Assembly: GCA_910578735.1 (NCBI GenBank)
Contig: CAJTSQ010000044.1
Coordinates: 1 to 18,558 of the forward strand
Length of the DNA stretch: 18,558 nt
Direction: 5' to 3'
Source: an uncultured Oscillospiraceae bacterium
GTDB lineage: Bacteria; Bacillota; Clostridia; Oscillospirales; Oscillospiraceae
Shown: in pieces, positions 1-6,020 of the stretch
How the letters are laid out: every line of letters starts with the position of its first letter
Numbering within the stretch: the stretch's first letter is position 1
Made by a program: the position numbers and the translations under genes
Notes under the pieces: model-generated
What the model was told of the DNA's origin: nothing
Seen by the model: only the letters and a program-made list of their open reading frames with translations
The model's database searches: none

Positions 1-40
1 CCCTGCGCTCCAGGGACTTGGCGGGTTTTTTGGTAGACAT
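1..40 (-). CDS. Possible N-terminal fragment of an unidentified gene
   Basis: Reading the minus strand from the ATG at 40-38 gives the lysine/arginine-rich start MSTKKPAKSLERR, which runs off the window edge. No Shine-Dalgarno sequence lies at a normal distance upstream (only pyrimidines and CTACC precede the ATG), so the start is weakly supported. It lies downstream of, and in the same direction as, the ABC-F gene but beyond a hairpin. On the opposite strand a 20-codon open frame ends at 62-64 and is an equally weak alternative. No function can be assigned. Confidence 0.22.
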   Translation of the reverse strand, partial: MSTKKPAKSLERR

Positions 41-62
41 TTGGTAGACGGGGGGAAAAGCT

Positions 63-93
63 AAAACCTCCGGTCCAGCGAACCGGAGGTTTT
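63..93 (-). terminator. Perfect 12-bp hairpin, likely terminator of the ABC-F gene
   Basis: The arms AAAACCTCCGGT (63-74) and ACCGGAGGTTTT (82-93) are perfectly complementary around a 7-nt loop. Read on the minus strand, the 3' arm ends in four T and is followed by AGCTTTT. It lies about 57 bp past the stop codon of the ABC-F gene. The symmetric A/T ends mean it could also work for plus-strand transcripts. Confidence 0.7.
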
Positions 94-149
94 GACAGAT
101 TGTGGCAGCCCAATTAAGGCGTGAGTTTGTAAGAGCAGATATTGCGCCT

Positions 150-1745
150 CTACTGGATATGCTGGCTCTCCAGGTACTCGTCATAGGTCATCTTCCGGTC
201 GATGAGTTTGCCGTCGGCAGTGAAGTCAAAGACCCGGTTGCACACCGTTTGGATGAGCTGATGGTCGTGGGAGGCCACCAGCACGTTGCACTTGACGGCC
301 TCCAGCCCCTTGTTCAGGGCTGCGATGGACTCCAGGTCCAGGTGGTTGGTGGGCTGGTCCAGCATGAGGACGTTGGCCCCGGACAGCATCATCCGGGACA
401 GCATGCACCGCACCTTTTCGCCACCGGACAGCACCTTTACCGGCTTGTGTACCTCATCCCCGGAAAAGAGCATCCGGCCCAGAAAGCCCCGGAGGTACTG
501 CTCCTGGGGGTCGGGGGAGAACTGGCGCAGCCACTGGACCAGATCGTCGTCGTTCTCCTGGAAATAGGGGGTGTTGTCCTTGGGGAAGTAGGAGAAGGTG
601 GCGGTCTGGCCCCACTTTACGGTGCCCTCATCGGGCTCCAGCTCCCCGGCCAGAATCTTGAACAGGGCGGTGTGGGCGTTCTCGTTGTCCCCCACAAAAG
701 CAATCTTCTCGTCGTGGCCCACAATGAAGCTCACCTTGTCCAGCACCTTCACCCCGTCGATGGTCTTGCTGACATCGGTGACAAAGAGGATATCCTTACC
801 CACCTCCCGGTCGGGGGAGAAGCCCACCCAGGGGTAGCGGCGGGAGGAGGCGGGCATCTCGTCCACGGTGAGCTTGTCCAGGAGCTTACGCCGGGCGGTG
901 GCCTGCTTGCTCTTGGACTTGTTGGCGGAGAAGCGGGAGATGAAGTCCTGCAATTCCTTGATTTTCTCCTCGTTGCGCTTGTTCTGGCTCTTAATCAGCT
1001 GCTGGACCAGCTGGGAGGACTCATACCAGAAATCGTAGTTGCCCACATACATCTTGATCTTGCCGTAGTCGATATCCACGATATGGGTGCAGACGGTGTT
1101 CAGGAAGTGCCGGTCATGGCTGACCACGATGACGGTGCCCTCGAAGTCCAGGAGGAAGTCCTCCAGCCAATTCACCGCGTCGATGTCCAAGTTGTTGGTG
1201 GGCTCGTCCATCATCAGCAGGTCGGGATTGCCGAACAGCGCCTGGGCCAGCAGGACCTTCACCTTCAGGCGGGGGTCCAGGGTGGCCATGTCGTTATAGT
1301 GGTAGTCGGTGCCGATGCCAAGACCCTGGAGAATGCGGCTGGCATCGGACTCGGCCTCCCAGCCCCCCAGCTCGGCGTACTCCTCCTCCAGCTGGCAGGC
1401 TAAGAGTCCGTCCTCATCGGTCATCTCCTCCTTGGCGTAGAGGGCCTCCTTCTCCTTGCCGATGTCATACAGCCGCTGGTTGCCCATGATGACAGTGTCC
1501 ATCACGTTGAAGGCATCGTAGGCGTTCTGGTCCTGCTTCAGCACAGACATGCGCACGTTGGGCAGGATGGACACCTGGCCGGAGGTGGAATCCAGCTCAC
1601 CGGAGAGGATCTTTAGAAAGGTGGACTTGCCGGCACCGTTGGCGCCGATGATGCCGTAGCAGTTGCCCCGCAAAAATTGCAGGTCCACATGGGAAAACAG
1701 CGGGGTGCCGCTGTAGTTCAGGCTCAGGTCGGTGACAGTAATCAT
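150..1745 (-). CDS. ABC-F family ATPase (YbiT/YkpA type), asymmetric ATP sites
   Basis: A soluble twin-cassette ATPase of 531 residues, the usual length for the YbiT/YkpA branch of ABC-F proteins, which act on ribosomes and have no membrane domain. Cassette 1 has Walker A GANGAGKST (34-42), Walker B with DEPT (180-183) and the switch histidine in SHDRH (207-214). A charged linker follows at about 240-300 (the P-site tRNA interaction motif region), then cassette 2 with signature LSGGEKV (439-445). The partner site is degenerate: signature 1 reads LDPRLKV (156-162), Walker A2 reads GDNENAHT (352-359) without its lysine, and the catalytic Glu of Walker B2 is Gln464 (LDQPTNH). An AAGGAG lies 12 nt before the ATG. 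It is monocistronic between two hairpins. Assignment to ABC-F is firm; the specific role (translation factor or antibiotic protection) is not. Confidence 0.93.
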   Translation of the reverse strand: MITVTDLSLNYSGTPLFSHVDLQFLRGNCYGIIGANGAGKSTFLKILSGELDSTSGQVSILPNVRMSVLKQDQNAYDAFNVMDTVIMGNQRLYDIGKEKEALYAKEEMTDEDGLLACQLEEEYAELGGWEAESDASRILQGLGIGTDYHYNDMATLDPRLKVKVLLAQALFGNPDLLMMDEPTNNLDIDAVNWLEDFLLDFEGTVIVVSHDRHFLNTVCTHIVDIDYGKIKMYVGNYDFWYESSQLVQQLIKSQNKRNEEKIKELQDFISRFSANKSKSKQATARRKLLDKLTVDEMPASSRRYPWVGFSPDREVGKDILFVTDVSKTIDGVKVLDKVSFIVGHDEKIAFVGDNENAHTALFKILAGELEPDEGTVKWGQTATFSYFPKDNTPYFQENDDDLVQWLRQFSPDPQEQYLRGFLGRMLFSGDEVHKPVKVLSGGEKVRCMLSRMMLSGANVLMLDQPTNHLDLESIAALNKGLEAVKCNVLVASHDHQLIQTVCNRVFDFTADGKLIDRKMTYDEYLESQHIQ

Positions 1746-1818
1746 AATGTTACGCCGCTCCTTTTCATACCATATTGTCAGTGAGGACCATCATACCATA
1801 AGGCAATAGAAAAAGACA

Positions 1819-1837
1819 GCGTTTTTTTGCAAAACGC
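1819..1837 (-). terminator. Weak hairpin after the RHH operon
   Basis: GCGTTTT (1819-1825) pairs with AAAACGC (1831-1837). On the minus strand it is followed by TGTC and then five T. It lies 40-60 bp past the stop of the 89-codon gene and before the ABC-F gene, so it could separate the two units. The stem is short and half A-T, so the call is tentative. Confidence 0.35.
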
Positions 1838-1879
1838 CGCCTTTTTTCTGGGGTTTCTTTTGGGGAAAGTGACGGACAG

Positions 1880-2149
1880 TCAATCAGGGTCCGCGTGGCG
1901 GCGGATTTTGATATCCAGCTCCTGATAGAACAGTTTGATGAGGCTGTCAATCCGCTGGATGCAGTCCGGGTCGTCCAACGCGTCATTTTCCAAAATGCAG
2001 CGGATGGCCTCCAGAGTCTGGACGGCCCTGCTCTCCATCGCGTGCTGAAGAACCGCCGGATGCAGACGGCCCGTATAGTCCAGAATTGTCTTTCCCAGCG
2101 CGGCGTAATACAGCCCCGTTGGAATGTGGTTCTGATCCTGACTATGCAT
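1880..2149 (-). CDS. Small protein of unknown function, partner of RHH regulator
   Basis: An 89-residue, probably all-helical soluble protein that I do not recognise. It begins MHSQDQNHIPTGLYYAALGK and has an acidic central stretch (LENDALDDPD, about 53-62) and a basic tail. The start at 2149 is chosen because GGAGGGAGGTGA lies a few bases upstream; a longer frame to 2206 would need to ignore that site. Its ATG overlaps the stop of the RHH gene by 8 nt (ATGCATAG), which indicates translational coupling. An RHH DNA-binding protein followed immediately by a small coupled protein resembles a toxin-antitoxin layout, but no toxin motif is visible, so that idea is inference only. Confidence 0.7.
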   Translation of the reverse strand: MHSQDQNHIPTGLYYAALGKTILDYTGRLHPAVLQHAMESRAVQTLEAIRCILENDALDDPDCIQRIDSLIKLFYQELDIKIRRHADPD

Positions 2150-2351
2150 GGCTGTCACCTCCCTCCAGCATGTAATGTTCCAACGCGTATTCCAAAAACA
2201 GGCCAATCAACTCGTTGCGGCTGCGCCCTGTCTCCCTTGAAATGTCGTCCATCCGAGTGACCACTGGCTCCCGCAGGCGGACAGAGAATGTCCGGTATCC
2301 ATCCTCTCCCTTAGGACGCTTTATGGTAACAATCAGCGCTTCTCCAGCCAT
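2142..2351 (-). CDS. Ribbon-helix-helix (CopG/Arc-like) DNA-binding protein
   Basis: A 69-residue protein with the RHH layout: a short N-terminal strand (YRTFSVRLRE, about 19-28) that would lie in the DNA major groove, then two helices with the conserved turn TGRSRNELIGLFLEYAL. GAGGTGA sits about 5 nt before the ATG. It is the first gene of a two-gene minus-strand unit and is transcribed divergently from a second RHH gene at 2753. The two share G-DG-R---VR-RE and TG-SRNE-IGL-L-YAL, so they are paralogs. Such proteins usually repress their own promoter. The family call rests on pattern alone. Confidence 0.82.
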   Translation of the reverse strand: MAGEALIVTIKRPKGEDGYRTFSVRLREPVVTRMDDISRETGRSRNELIGLFLEYALEHYMLEGGDSHA

Positions 2352-2491
2352 AATATCACCTCAATTCGACTAAATTCTATAATAAATGCGGCACCGCGGC
2401 TATGCTAAATAAGATGTTAAAAAATATGTTACTTTTTCAACATAAACGGGGCTTATCTAAAATTTTATTTGCATAATCTCTTTATTTTCTC

Positions 2492-2520
2492 TTGTAAATG
2501 CTGGGATATTATGGTATACT
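2492..2520 (+). promoter_or_regulatory. Sigma-A-type promoter of the small RNA
   Basis: TTGTAA (2492-2497, 4 of 6 to consensus) and TATACT (2515-2520, 5 of 6) are separated by exactly 17 bp in an AT-rich context. Initiation would be expected at about 2527, which is the first base of a GAAA-capped hairpin. No protein gene follows directly, so the promoter is best explained by a non-coding transcript. Confidence 0.7.
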
Positions 2521-2526
2521 GTCTTT

Positions 2527-2641
2527 GGTCGAAAGACCGCCTGTGCATATTTGTCCTCGCATGCCGGCCGGGCCTCCTCCCGGCCGGTAAAAAAATGATT
2601 CGGACCCCCTGGAGTATTGCGTGCTCCAGAGGTCCGTTTTT
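2527..2641 (+). ncRNA. Candidate small RNA with exposed CCUCCU loop
   Basis: The predicted transcript of about 115 nt has three hairpins. Hairpin 1 is GGTC, loop GAAA, GACC (2527-2538), at the very 5' end. Hairpin 2 is a perfect 9-bp G-C stem (2564-2572 with 2579-2587) whose 6-nt loop is CCTCCT, complementary to the Shine-Dalgarno core AGGAGG. Hairpin 3 pairs 2601-2606 with 2631-2636 and 2609-2614 with 2624-2629 and is followed by five T, a good intrinsic terminator. C-rich loops that pair with ribosome binding sites are known in Firmicutes sRNAs such as RsaE; this one matches no family I recognise. Alternatively it is a structured leader with an attenuator for the RHH gene at 2753. Confidence 0.65.
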
Positions 2642-2752
2642 GTCTTCTAATCATATTTACATATCAATCAAATTATAATTAAAATAAATTCACATTATAA
2701 TATATATTTTATATGCAAGGGTAAACTCTACTCATTGGGAGGTGACTGTCCT

Positions 2753-2947
2753 ATGCAAAACGATGTATTGACAATCAAAGTAAGGGGAGACGATGGTCAC
2801 CGCAATATTACCGTCAGAATACGGGAACGGACACTCCAAGGAATTGAAGAAATTGTAAAAAATACGGGGCATAGTCGAAACGAAGTAATCGGTTTGATGC
2901 TTGATTACGCATTGCCTCGCATTAAGATAGAATCTGGTAAAGAATAA
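2753..2947 (+). CDS. Ribbon-helix-helix DNA-binding protein, second copy
   Basis: A 64-residue RHH protein starting MQNDVLTIKVRGDDG. The strand HRNITVRIRE is followed by two helices with TGHSRNEVIGLMLDYAL. The ATG at 2753 is preferred over an upstream TTG at 2735 because GGAGGTGA at 2738-2745 is spaced 7 nt from it. It is paralogous to the divergent minus-strand RHH gene, but its codons are much more AT-rich (many AAA, ATT, AAT), suggesting a separate acquisition. It has no coupled partner gene: a strong terminator follows within 5 bp of the stop. Likely a transcriptional repressor acting on one or both promoters of this region. Confidence 0.78.
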   Translation: MQNDVLTIKVRGDDGHRNITVRIRERTLQGIEEIVKNTGHSRNEVIGLMLDYALPRIKIESGKE

Positions 2948-2950
2948 CCC

Positions 2951-2990
2951 ACTCCCCCGAAACGTGGAAGCGTTCCGGGGGAGTTTTTTT
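2951..2990 (+). terminator. Intrinsic terminator of the second RHH gene
   Basis: ACTCCCCCG (2951-2959) pairs with CGGGGGAGT (2976-2984); inside it AACG pairs with CGTT. A run of seven T follows (2984-2990). It starts just after the RHH stop codon and abuts the stop of the convergent amidohydrolase gene. Confidence 0.88.
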
Positions 2991-3810
2991 ACAGTCCCAA
3001 GCCGTATATTCGGTTGGCATTTTGGAAAAATACCTTCTCCCAGTGTCGCTCCGGCACCAGCCGCTGAATGAAGCGGATGTATTCCTCCAGATTGACGATA
3101 GGCCAGTCAGTGCCGTACATAATATCGTCCCACTGGCCGATGGCGGTGAGCCAGGTGGTCAGGAGGGAGGCGTAGCCCGCCTGTTCCTGAAAGTAACTGT
3201 CGATATCCACCCGGCCCTCCAGCAGGCCGGACAGGTCAGCGGCCACATTGGGATTTTTCTCTACCACCGCCGCAGCGCTTTCCAAAAAGGGGTTGCCGAA
3301 ATGGCACATGACAAACCGGGTGTGTTTGTGGTCCGCCGCCACCTCATCCAGCGTGAGGGGGTGGGCGTATTTCAGATGGGCCCCAGGGAAGGCGGTGAGG
3401 CCCATGTGGACGGCCACCGGCTTGCCGTACCGGGCGGCCAGCTCATAGATGGGCTGGTAGACGGGGTCGGACAGCCACAGGCGGTTGTAGCCCGGGTACA
3501 GCTTGACCCCGCAGCAGGTCTCCCGTTTCAAATTTTCCTCCACCTTGTCTGCCAGGTCGGGGACGGGCCTGGTCCCCCGCTCCATCAGCACGCTGTCCAG
3601 CCCGATGCAGTAGTGGAACAGGCCGGCGGGGTAGTCGTGGCAGGAGGGCTCCAGGCTTCGGTTGCCCATGACCACCCCGTGGACCATGCCCAGCTCCCCA
3701 TAGACCTGCCGCAGGTGTTCGGTGGAGTTCTGGTGCCCCACCGCCTGGGCCATGGCGTCTGTGTGGGGGGAGGGGGCGAAGATGTGGAGATGGGCGTCAA
3801 TAATTTTCAT
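2989..3810 (-). CDS. Amidohydrolase family (COG2159-type) metal-dependent hydrolase
   Basis: A TIM-barrel hydrolase of 273 residues. The start at 3810 is set by AAAGGAG about 11 nt upstream and puts the metal-binding DAHLH motif at residues 4-8, as in this family; a longer frame starting at 3849 would add an unlikely tail. Further metal or active-site segments are VHMG, CHFGNP and YGTDWPI, the last carrying the usual C-terminal catalytic Asp. Relatives include ACMSD and 2-pyrone-4,6-dicarboxylate lactonase, but the substrate cannot be told from sequence. It has its own promoter and is convergent with the RHH gene. Confidence 0.85.
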   Translation of the reverse strand: MKIIDAHLHIFAPSPHTDAMAQAVGHQNSTEHLRQVYGELGMVHGVVMGNRSLEPSCHDYPAGLFHYCIGLDSVLMERGTRPVPDLADKVEENLKRETCCGVKLYPGYNRLWLSDPVYQPIYELAARYGKPVAVHMGLTAFPGAHLKYAHPLTLDEVAADHKHTRFVMCHFGNPFLESAAAVVEKNPNVAADLSGLLEGRVDIDSYFQEQAGYASLLTTWLTAIGQWDDIMYGTDWPIVNLEEYIRFIQRLVPERHWEKVFFQNANRIYGLGL

Positions 3811-3847
3811 GGCGGGATTCTCCTTTGGCACAATACTAATCTGCCCC

Positions 3848-3856
3848 ATTATACCA
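3848..3856 (-). promoter_or_regulatory. Extended -10 promoter of the amidohydrolase gene
   Basis: The minus strand reads TGGTATAAT, a perfect -10 hexamer with the TGn extension, 38 bp before the start codon. The -35 region 17 bp upstream (TTTCCT) is poor, which fits an extended -10 promoter. Confidence 0.6.
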
Positions 3857-3884
3857 AATTACGGCGGAGAAGGAAAGCGGTTTT

Positions 3885-4667
3885 TTACTGGCCGGAGGGG
3901 CACTGACGCCCGGTGTGGTCGATGGAGTATTCCCCGGTGAGGATGATCTGGGAGATGGGCACGAAGGTGTACCCCTCCTGGAGCAGGGTCTGGATGATGG
4001 TGGGCAGGGCCTCCGGGGTGTGGAGGGCGGCGTTGTGGAACAGGACAATGGAGCCGGGCTGGACCTTGGAGGTCACCCGCTGGACGATCTCCCCGGCGGC
4101 CAGGTCTTTCCAGTCCAGGGAGTCCACATCCCACTGTATGGGTTCCATGCCGATGGAACGCACTGCGTTGATGGAGTTGTCATCGTAGTCGCCATAAGGC
4201 AGGCGGACCAGAGTGGGGCGCGTGCCGGTGACGGCCTCAATTTTATCGTTGCAGGCGTTCAGGTCGGCCACAACTTCGTCGGCGGATAGTTGGGGGTAGT
4301 GGGCGTGGGTATTGGAGTGATTCATAACCTCGTGCCCCGCGTCGTGGAGGGCCTTCACCGACTCGGGGTATTTGTCCACCCACTCGCCCACCACAAAGAA
4401 TGTGGCGGGGACGTTGTACTGGCCCAGAATGTCGATGAGCTGCTGGGTGTCCTCGTTGCCCCAGGCCGCGTCGAAGCTGATGGAGACCAGCTTTTGGTCC
4501 CGCTGGACGCAGTAGATGGGCAGCTGGCGGGCGGAGGCGGAGGCCCCCACGGCGGCGGGATAGTTGACGACGTAGAACATCGCTGCGGCCAGGACCAGGC
4601 AGGCAGCAGCCGTCCACCACTTTCGCCCGATAAAGAAGATACGTACTTGCTCCCGAGTTTTAGACAT
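3885..4667 (-). CDS. pdaB: PdaB-like polysaccharide deacetylase (CE4 / NodB domain)
   Basis: A 260-residue protein with an N-terminal membrane anchor (about 17-36 after the basic GRKWW) and an extracellular NodB deacetylase domain. The five CE4 motifs can be followed: SFDAAWG (64-70, with a single Asp as in PdaB rather than the usual Asp-Asp), HSNTH (117-121) supplying the metal histidines, RLPYGD (155-160), WDVD (179-182) and LFHN (209-212). The start at 4667 follows AGGGGTGG; a longer frame to 4856 overlaps the terminator of the crotonase gene and is rejected. PdaB proteins act on the cortex or cell wall of sporulating Firmicutes. The sequence supports the family well and the sporulation role by homology only. 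Confidence 0.85.
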   Translation of the reverse strand: MSKTREQVRIFFIGRKWWTAAACLVLAAAMFYVVNYPAAVGASASARQLPIYCVQRDQKLVSISFDAAWGNEDTQQLIDILGQYNVPATFFVVGEWVDKYPESVKALHDAGHEVMNHSNTHAHYPQLSADEVVADLNACNDKIEAVTGTRPTLVRLPYGDYDDNSINAVRSIGMEPIQWDVDSLDWKDLAAGEIVQRVTSKVQPGSIVLFHNAALHTPEALPTIIQTLLQEGYTFVPISQIILTGEYSIDHTGRQCPSGQ

Positions 4668-4709
4668 ATGAACCACCCCTGTTATAAAAGTATACCTATT
4701 AATATGAAA

Positions 4710-4740
4710 ACAGCGCCGGGAAAATGTATCCAGGCGCTGT
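4710..4740 (-). terminator. Hairpin terminator after the crotonase gene
   Basis: ACAGCGCC (4710-4717) pairs perfectly with GGCGCTGT (4733-4740). On the minus strand the 3' arm runs into TTTTCATATT, a modest T tail. It lies 35 bp past the crotonase stop codon and 43 bp before the deacetylase start. Confidence 0.65.
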
Positions 4741-4774
4741 CTCACTTTTATTTTGGTATTTAGGAGGGGGCGGA

Positions 4775-5548
4775 TCAGCGGTTTTTGAAGGCGGTAATCT
4801 TCTCCTTGTTGACGAAGGCCTTCATAGCGTCCTTCTGGTCCTCGGTGGAAAAGCACAGGGCGAAGGCCTCGGCCTCAAAGGCGGCGCCGGTAGTCATATC
4901 GGTCTGCATCCCCCGGCGGATGGCCGCCTTGGACTGCCGCACTGCCACCTGGGCGTTGGCGGCGATGGCGTTAGCCAGTTCCAGTGCCTTGTCCATCAGC
5001 TCCTCGGCGGGATAGACATGGCTGACCAGGCCGATTCGTTCCGCCTCATCCGCCTTGATGGTCTTGGCGGTGAGGATGAGTTCCATGGCGTTGGACACGC
5101 CCACGATCCGGGCCAGCCGCTGGGTGCCGCCGAAGCCGGGGGTGATGCCCAGACCCACCTCGGGCTGGCCGAACTTGGCCTTCTCGCTGGCCAGGCGGAT
5201 GTCGCAGGCCATTGACAGTTCGCAGCCGCCCCCCAGGGCAAAGCCGTTGACGGCGGCGATGGTGGGCTTGGACAGGTTCTCCAGCTTCAGGAAAACCCCG
5301 TTGCCGTAGGCGCCGAAGGCCTTGCCCTCCACGGCGGTGAAGCCGGACATCTGGCCGATGTCCGCCCCGGCTACAAAGGAGCGGCCCGCCCCGGTGACCA
5401 CAGCCACCAGAATTTCAGGGTCGGCCTCCACCTGGTCCAGCACGGTGTTCAGGTCCTCCAGCACCTGCCTGTCCAGGGCGTTGAGGGCCTCGGGCCGGTT
5501 CATGGTGACAAGGCCCACAGGACCTTTCTTCTCAAGCGTTACAAACAT
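4775..5548 (-). CDS. Enoyl-CoA hydratase / crotonase family protein
   Basis: A 257-residue crotonase-fold enzyme, the normal length for short-chain enoyl-CoA hydratases that add water across 2-enoyl-CoA. The oxyanion-hole segments SFVAGADI (57-64) and ALGGGCELS (104-112) are present, and both catalytic glutamates are visible: Glu110 in GGCE and Glu130 in FGQPEVGLG. The best match by memory is Crt-type 3-hydroxybutyryl-CoA dehydratase of the clostridial butyrate pathway. However, no thiolase, Hbd or Bcd genes adjoin it here, so the specific pathway is uncertain. AAGGAGG lies 10 nt before the ATG, and a good promoter and terminator bracket it as a single-gene unit. Confidence 0.9.
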   Translation of the reverse strand: MFVTLEKKGPVGLVTMNRPEALNALDRQVLEDLNTVLDQVEADPEILVAVVTGAGRSFVAGADIGQMSGFTAVEGKAFGAYGNGVFLKLENLSKPTIAAVNGFALGGGCELSMACDIRLASEKAKFGQPEVGLGITPGFGGTQRLARIVGVSNAMELILTAKTIKADEAERIGLVSHVYPAEELMDKALELANAIAANAQVAVRQSKAAIRRGMQTDMTTGAAFEAEAFALCFSTEDQKDAMKAFVNKEKITAFKNR

Positions 5549-5584
5549 AGGAAAATTCCTCCTTATTTTTGAAGTGGTGTCCCC

Positions 5585-5613
5585 ATTATAGCGGATAGTT
5601 CAGGAAAGGGCAA
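5585..5613 (-). promoter_or_regulatory. Sigma-A-type promoter of the crotonase gene
   Basis: The minus strand carries TTGCCC (5613-5608) and a perfect TATAAT (5590-5585) with a 17-bp spacer, 37 bp before the start codon. Confidence 0.8.
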
Positions 5614-5673
5614 GGAAAGTTTTCGACTAGTTACCTCCATTTTTATTTTACATGCCAGAATTTCCGCCAAAAG

Positions 5674-5702
5674 TCAACAAAAGAAATTTTATCATGTATA
5701 AT
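5674..5702 (+). promoter_or_regulatory. Promoter of the small XRE gene
   Basis: TCAACA (5674-5679, 4 of 6) and a perfect TATAAT (5697-5702) lie 17 bp apart. Initiation near 5709 gives a very short leader that includes the GGAGG ribosome binding site. Confidence 0.7.
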
Positions 5703-5725
5703 AAAAAAATGGAGGCGATTAAAAA

Positions 5726-5944
5726 GTGAAAAAAGAAGACTATATAAAGCTTTTTATCTGCAATGTACAAAGACGTAGGATGCAAGAAGACATATCCCTT
5801 GCCGAATTGGGAAGCCGCAGTAATGTCCCCTTGTGGATGTTGGAGGAACTGGAGCGAGGGACACTTCCAAAAGAGATGATGGTAACGGACGCTCTGCGTC
5901 TGGCAAAGGTGTTTCGCTGTCAGGTCTATGAGCTGTTTCAATAG
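5726..5944 (+). CDS. Small XRE-family helix-turn-helix protein
   Basis: A 72-residue single-domain regulator. The pattern NVQRRRMQEDISLAELGSRS, then VPLWMLEELERG and DALRLAKVFRCQVYELF, fits the five-helix Cro/C1-type fold, with the HTH at about residues 23-45. It starts with GTG, spaced 9-10 nt from GGAGG. It is divergent from the crotonase gene and lies upstream of the SpoVB-like gene in the same direction, with 76 bp between. It is more AT-rich than its neighbours. Its target is unknown; the adjacent promoters are the first candidates. Confidence 0.75.
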   Translation: MKKEDYIKLFICNVQRRRMQEDISLAELGSRSNVPLWMLEELERGTLPKEMMVTDALRLAKVFRCQVYELFQ

Positions 5945-5983
5945 GGGAATAGTCAAGAGGCAGGAGTTTCTGTCCTAACCCCA

Positions 5984-6013
5984 CCCCCTCCCGAATAGAT
6001 TGTCGGGAGGGGG
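5984..6013 (+). promoter_or_regulatory. 11-bp hairpin enclosing the ribosome binding site of the SpoVB-like gene
   Basis: CCCCCTCCCGA (5984-5994) pairs perfectly with TCGGGAGGGGG (6003-6013) around an 8-nt loop. The 3' arm contains the only GGGAGG-type ribosome binding site before the SpoVB-like start. The hairpin is not followed by a T run, so termination is unlikely. It could instead limit translation. Confidence 0.5.
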
Positions 6014-6020
6014 GATTGTC

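Larger units (their letters stand above)
2352..2752. other. AT-rich intergenic region with operators and an sRNA
   Basis: About 400 bp without a supported protein gene separates the two divergent RHH genes. It is clearly more AT-rich than the surrounding genes except for a GC-rich core at 2564-2636, which belongs to the small RNA described separately. Candidate operator-like symmetry includes ATGTT-A5 at 2414-2423 facing T5-CAACAT at 2433-2443, and the 10-nt palindrome AATTATAATT at 2671-2680. Two TATAAT boxes (2674-2679 and 2696-2701) could serve the plus-strand RHH gene, but neither has a good -35. Confidence 0.6.

Noticed and set aside
102..1403. Long plus-strand open frame (433 codons) opposite the ABC-F gene
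   Set aside because: Gly/Val/Leu/His-rich antisense shadow in a GC-rich gene, with no ribosome binding site and no family pattern; the minus-strand ABC-F motifs explain the region.
2564..2587. GC-rich hairpin considered as a simple terminator for a minus-strand gene
   Set aside because: No minus-strand gene ends here, the T run on that strand precedes rather than follows the stem, and a good plus-strand promoter lies just upstream.
3022..3906. Plus-strand open frame of 294 codons opposite the amidohydrolase
   Set aside because: Antisense shadow; the minus strand has metal-binding motifs, ribosome binding site and promoter.
4685..4710. Sporulation-sigma promoter before the deacetylase (CATATTA-like -10)
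   Set aside because: The -10 resembles sigma-G/E sites but the -35 is too loose to support; TATACT and TATAAC nearby are equally possible.
4668..4856. N-terminal extension of the deacetylase up to 4856
   Set aside because: It would cross the crotonase terminator and enter the crotonase gene, and the resulting residues look unlike a signal or membrane segment. The start at 4667 has a ribosome binding site.
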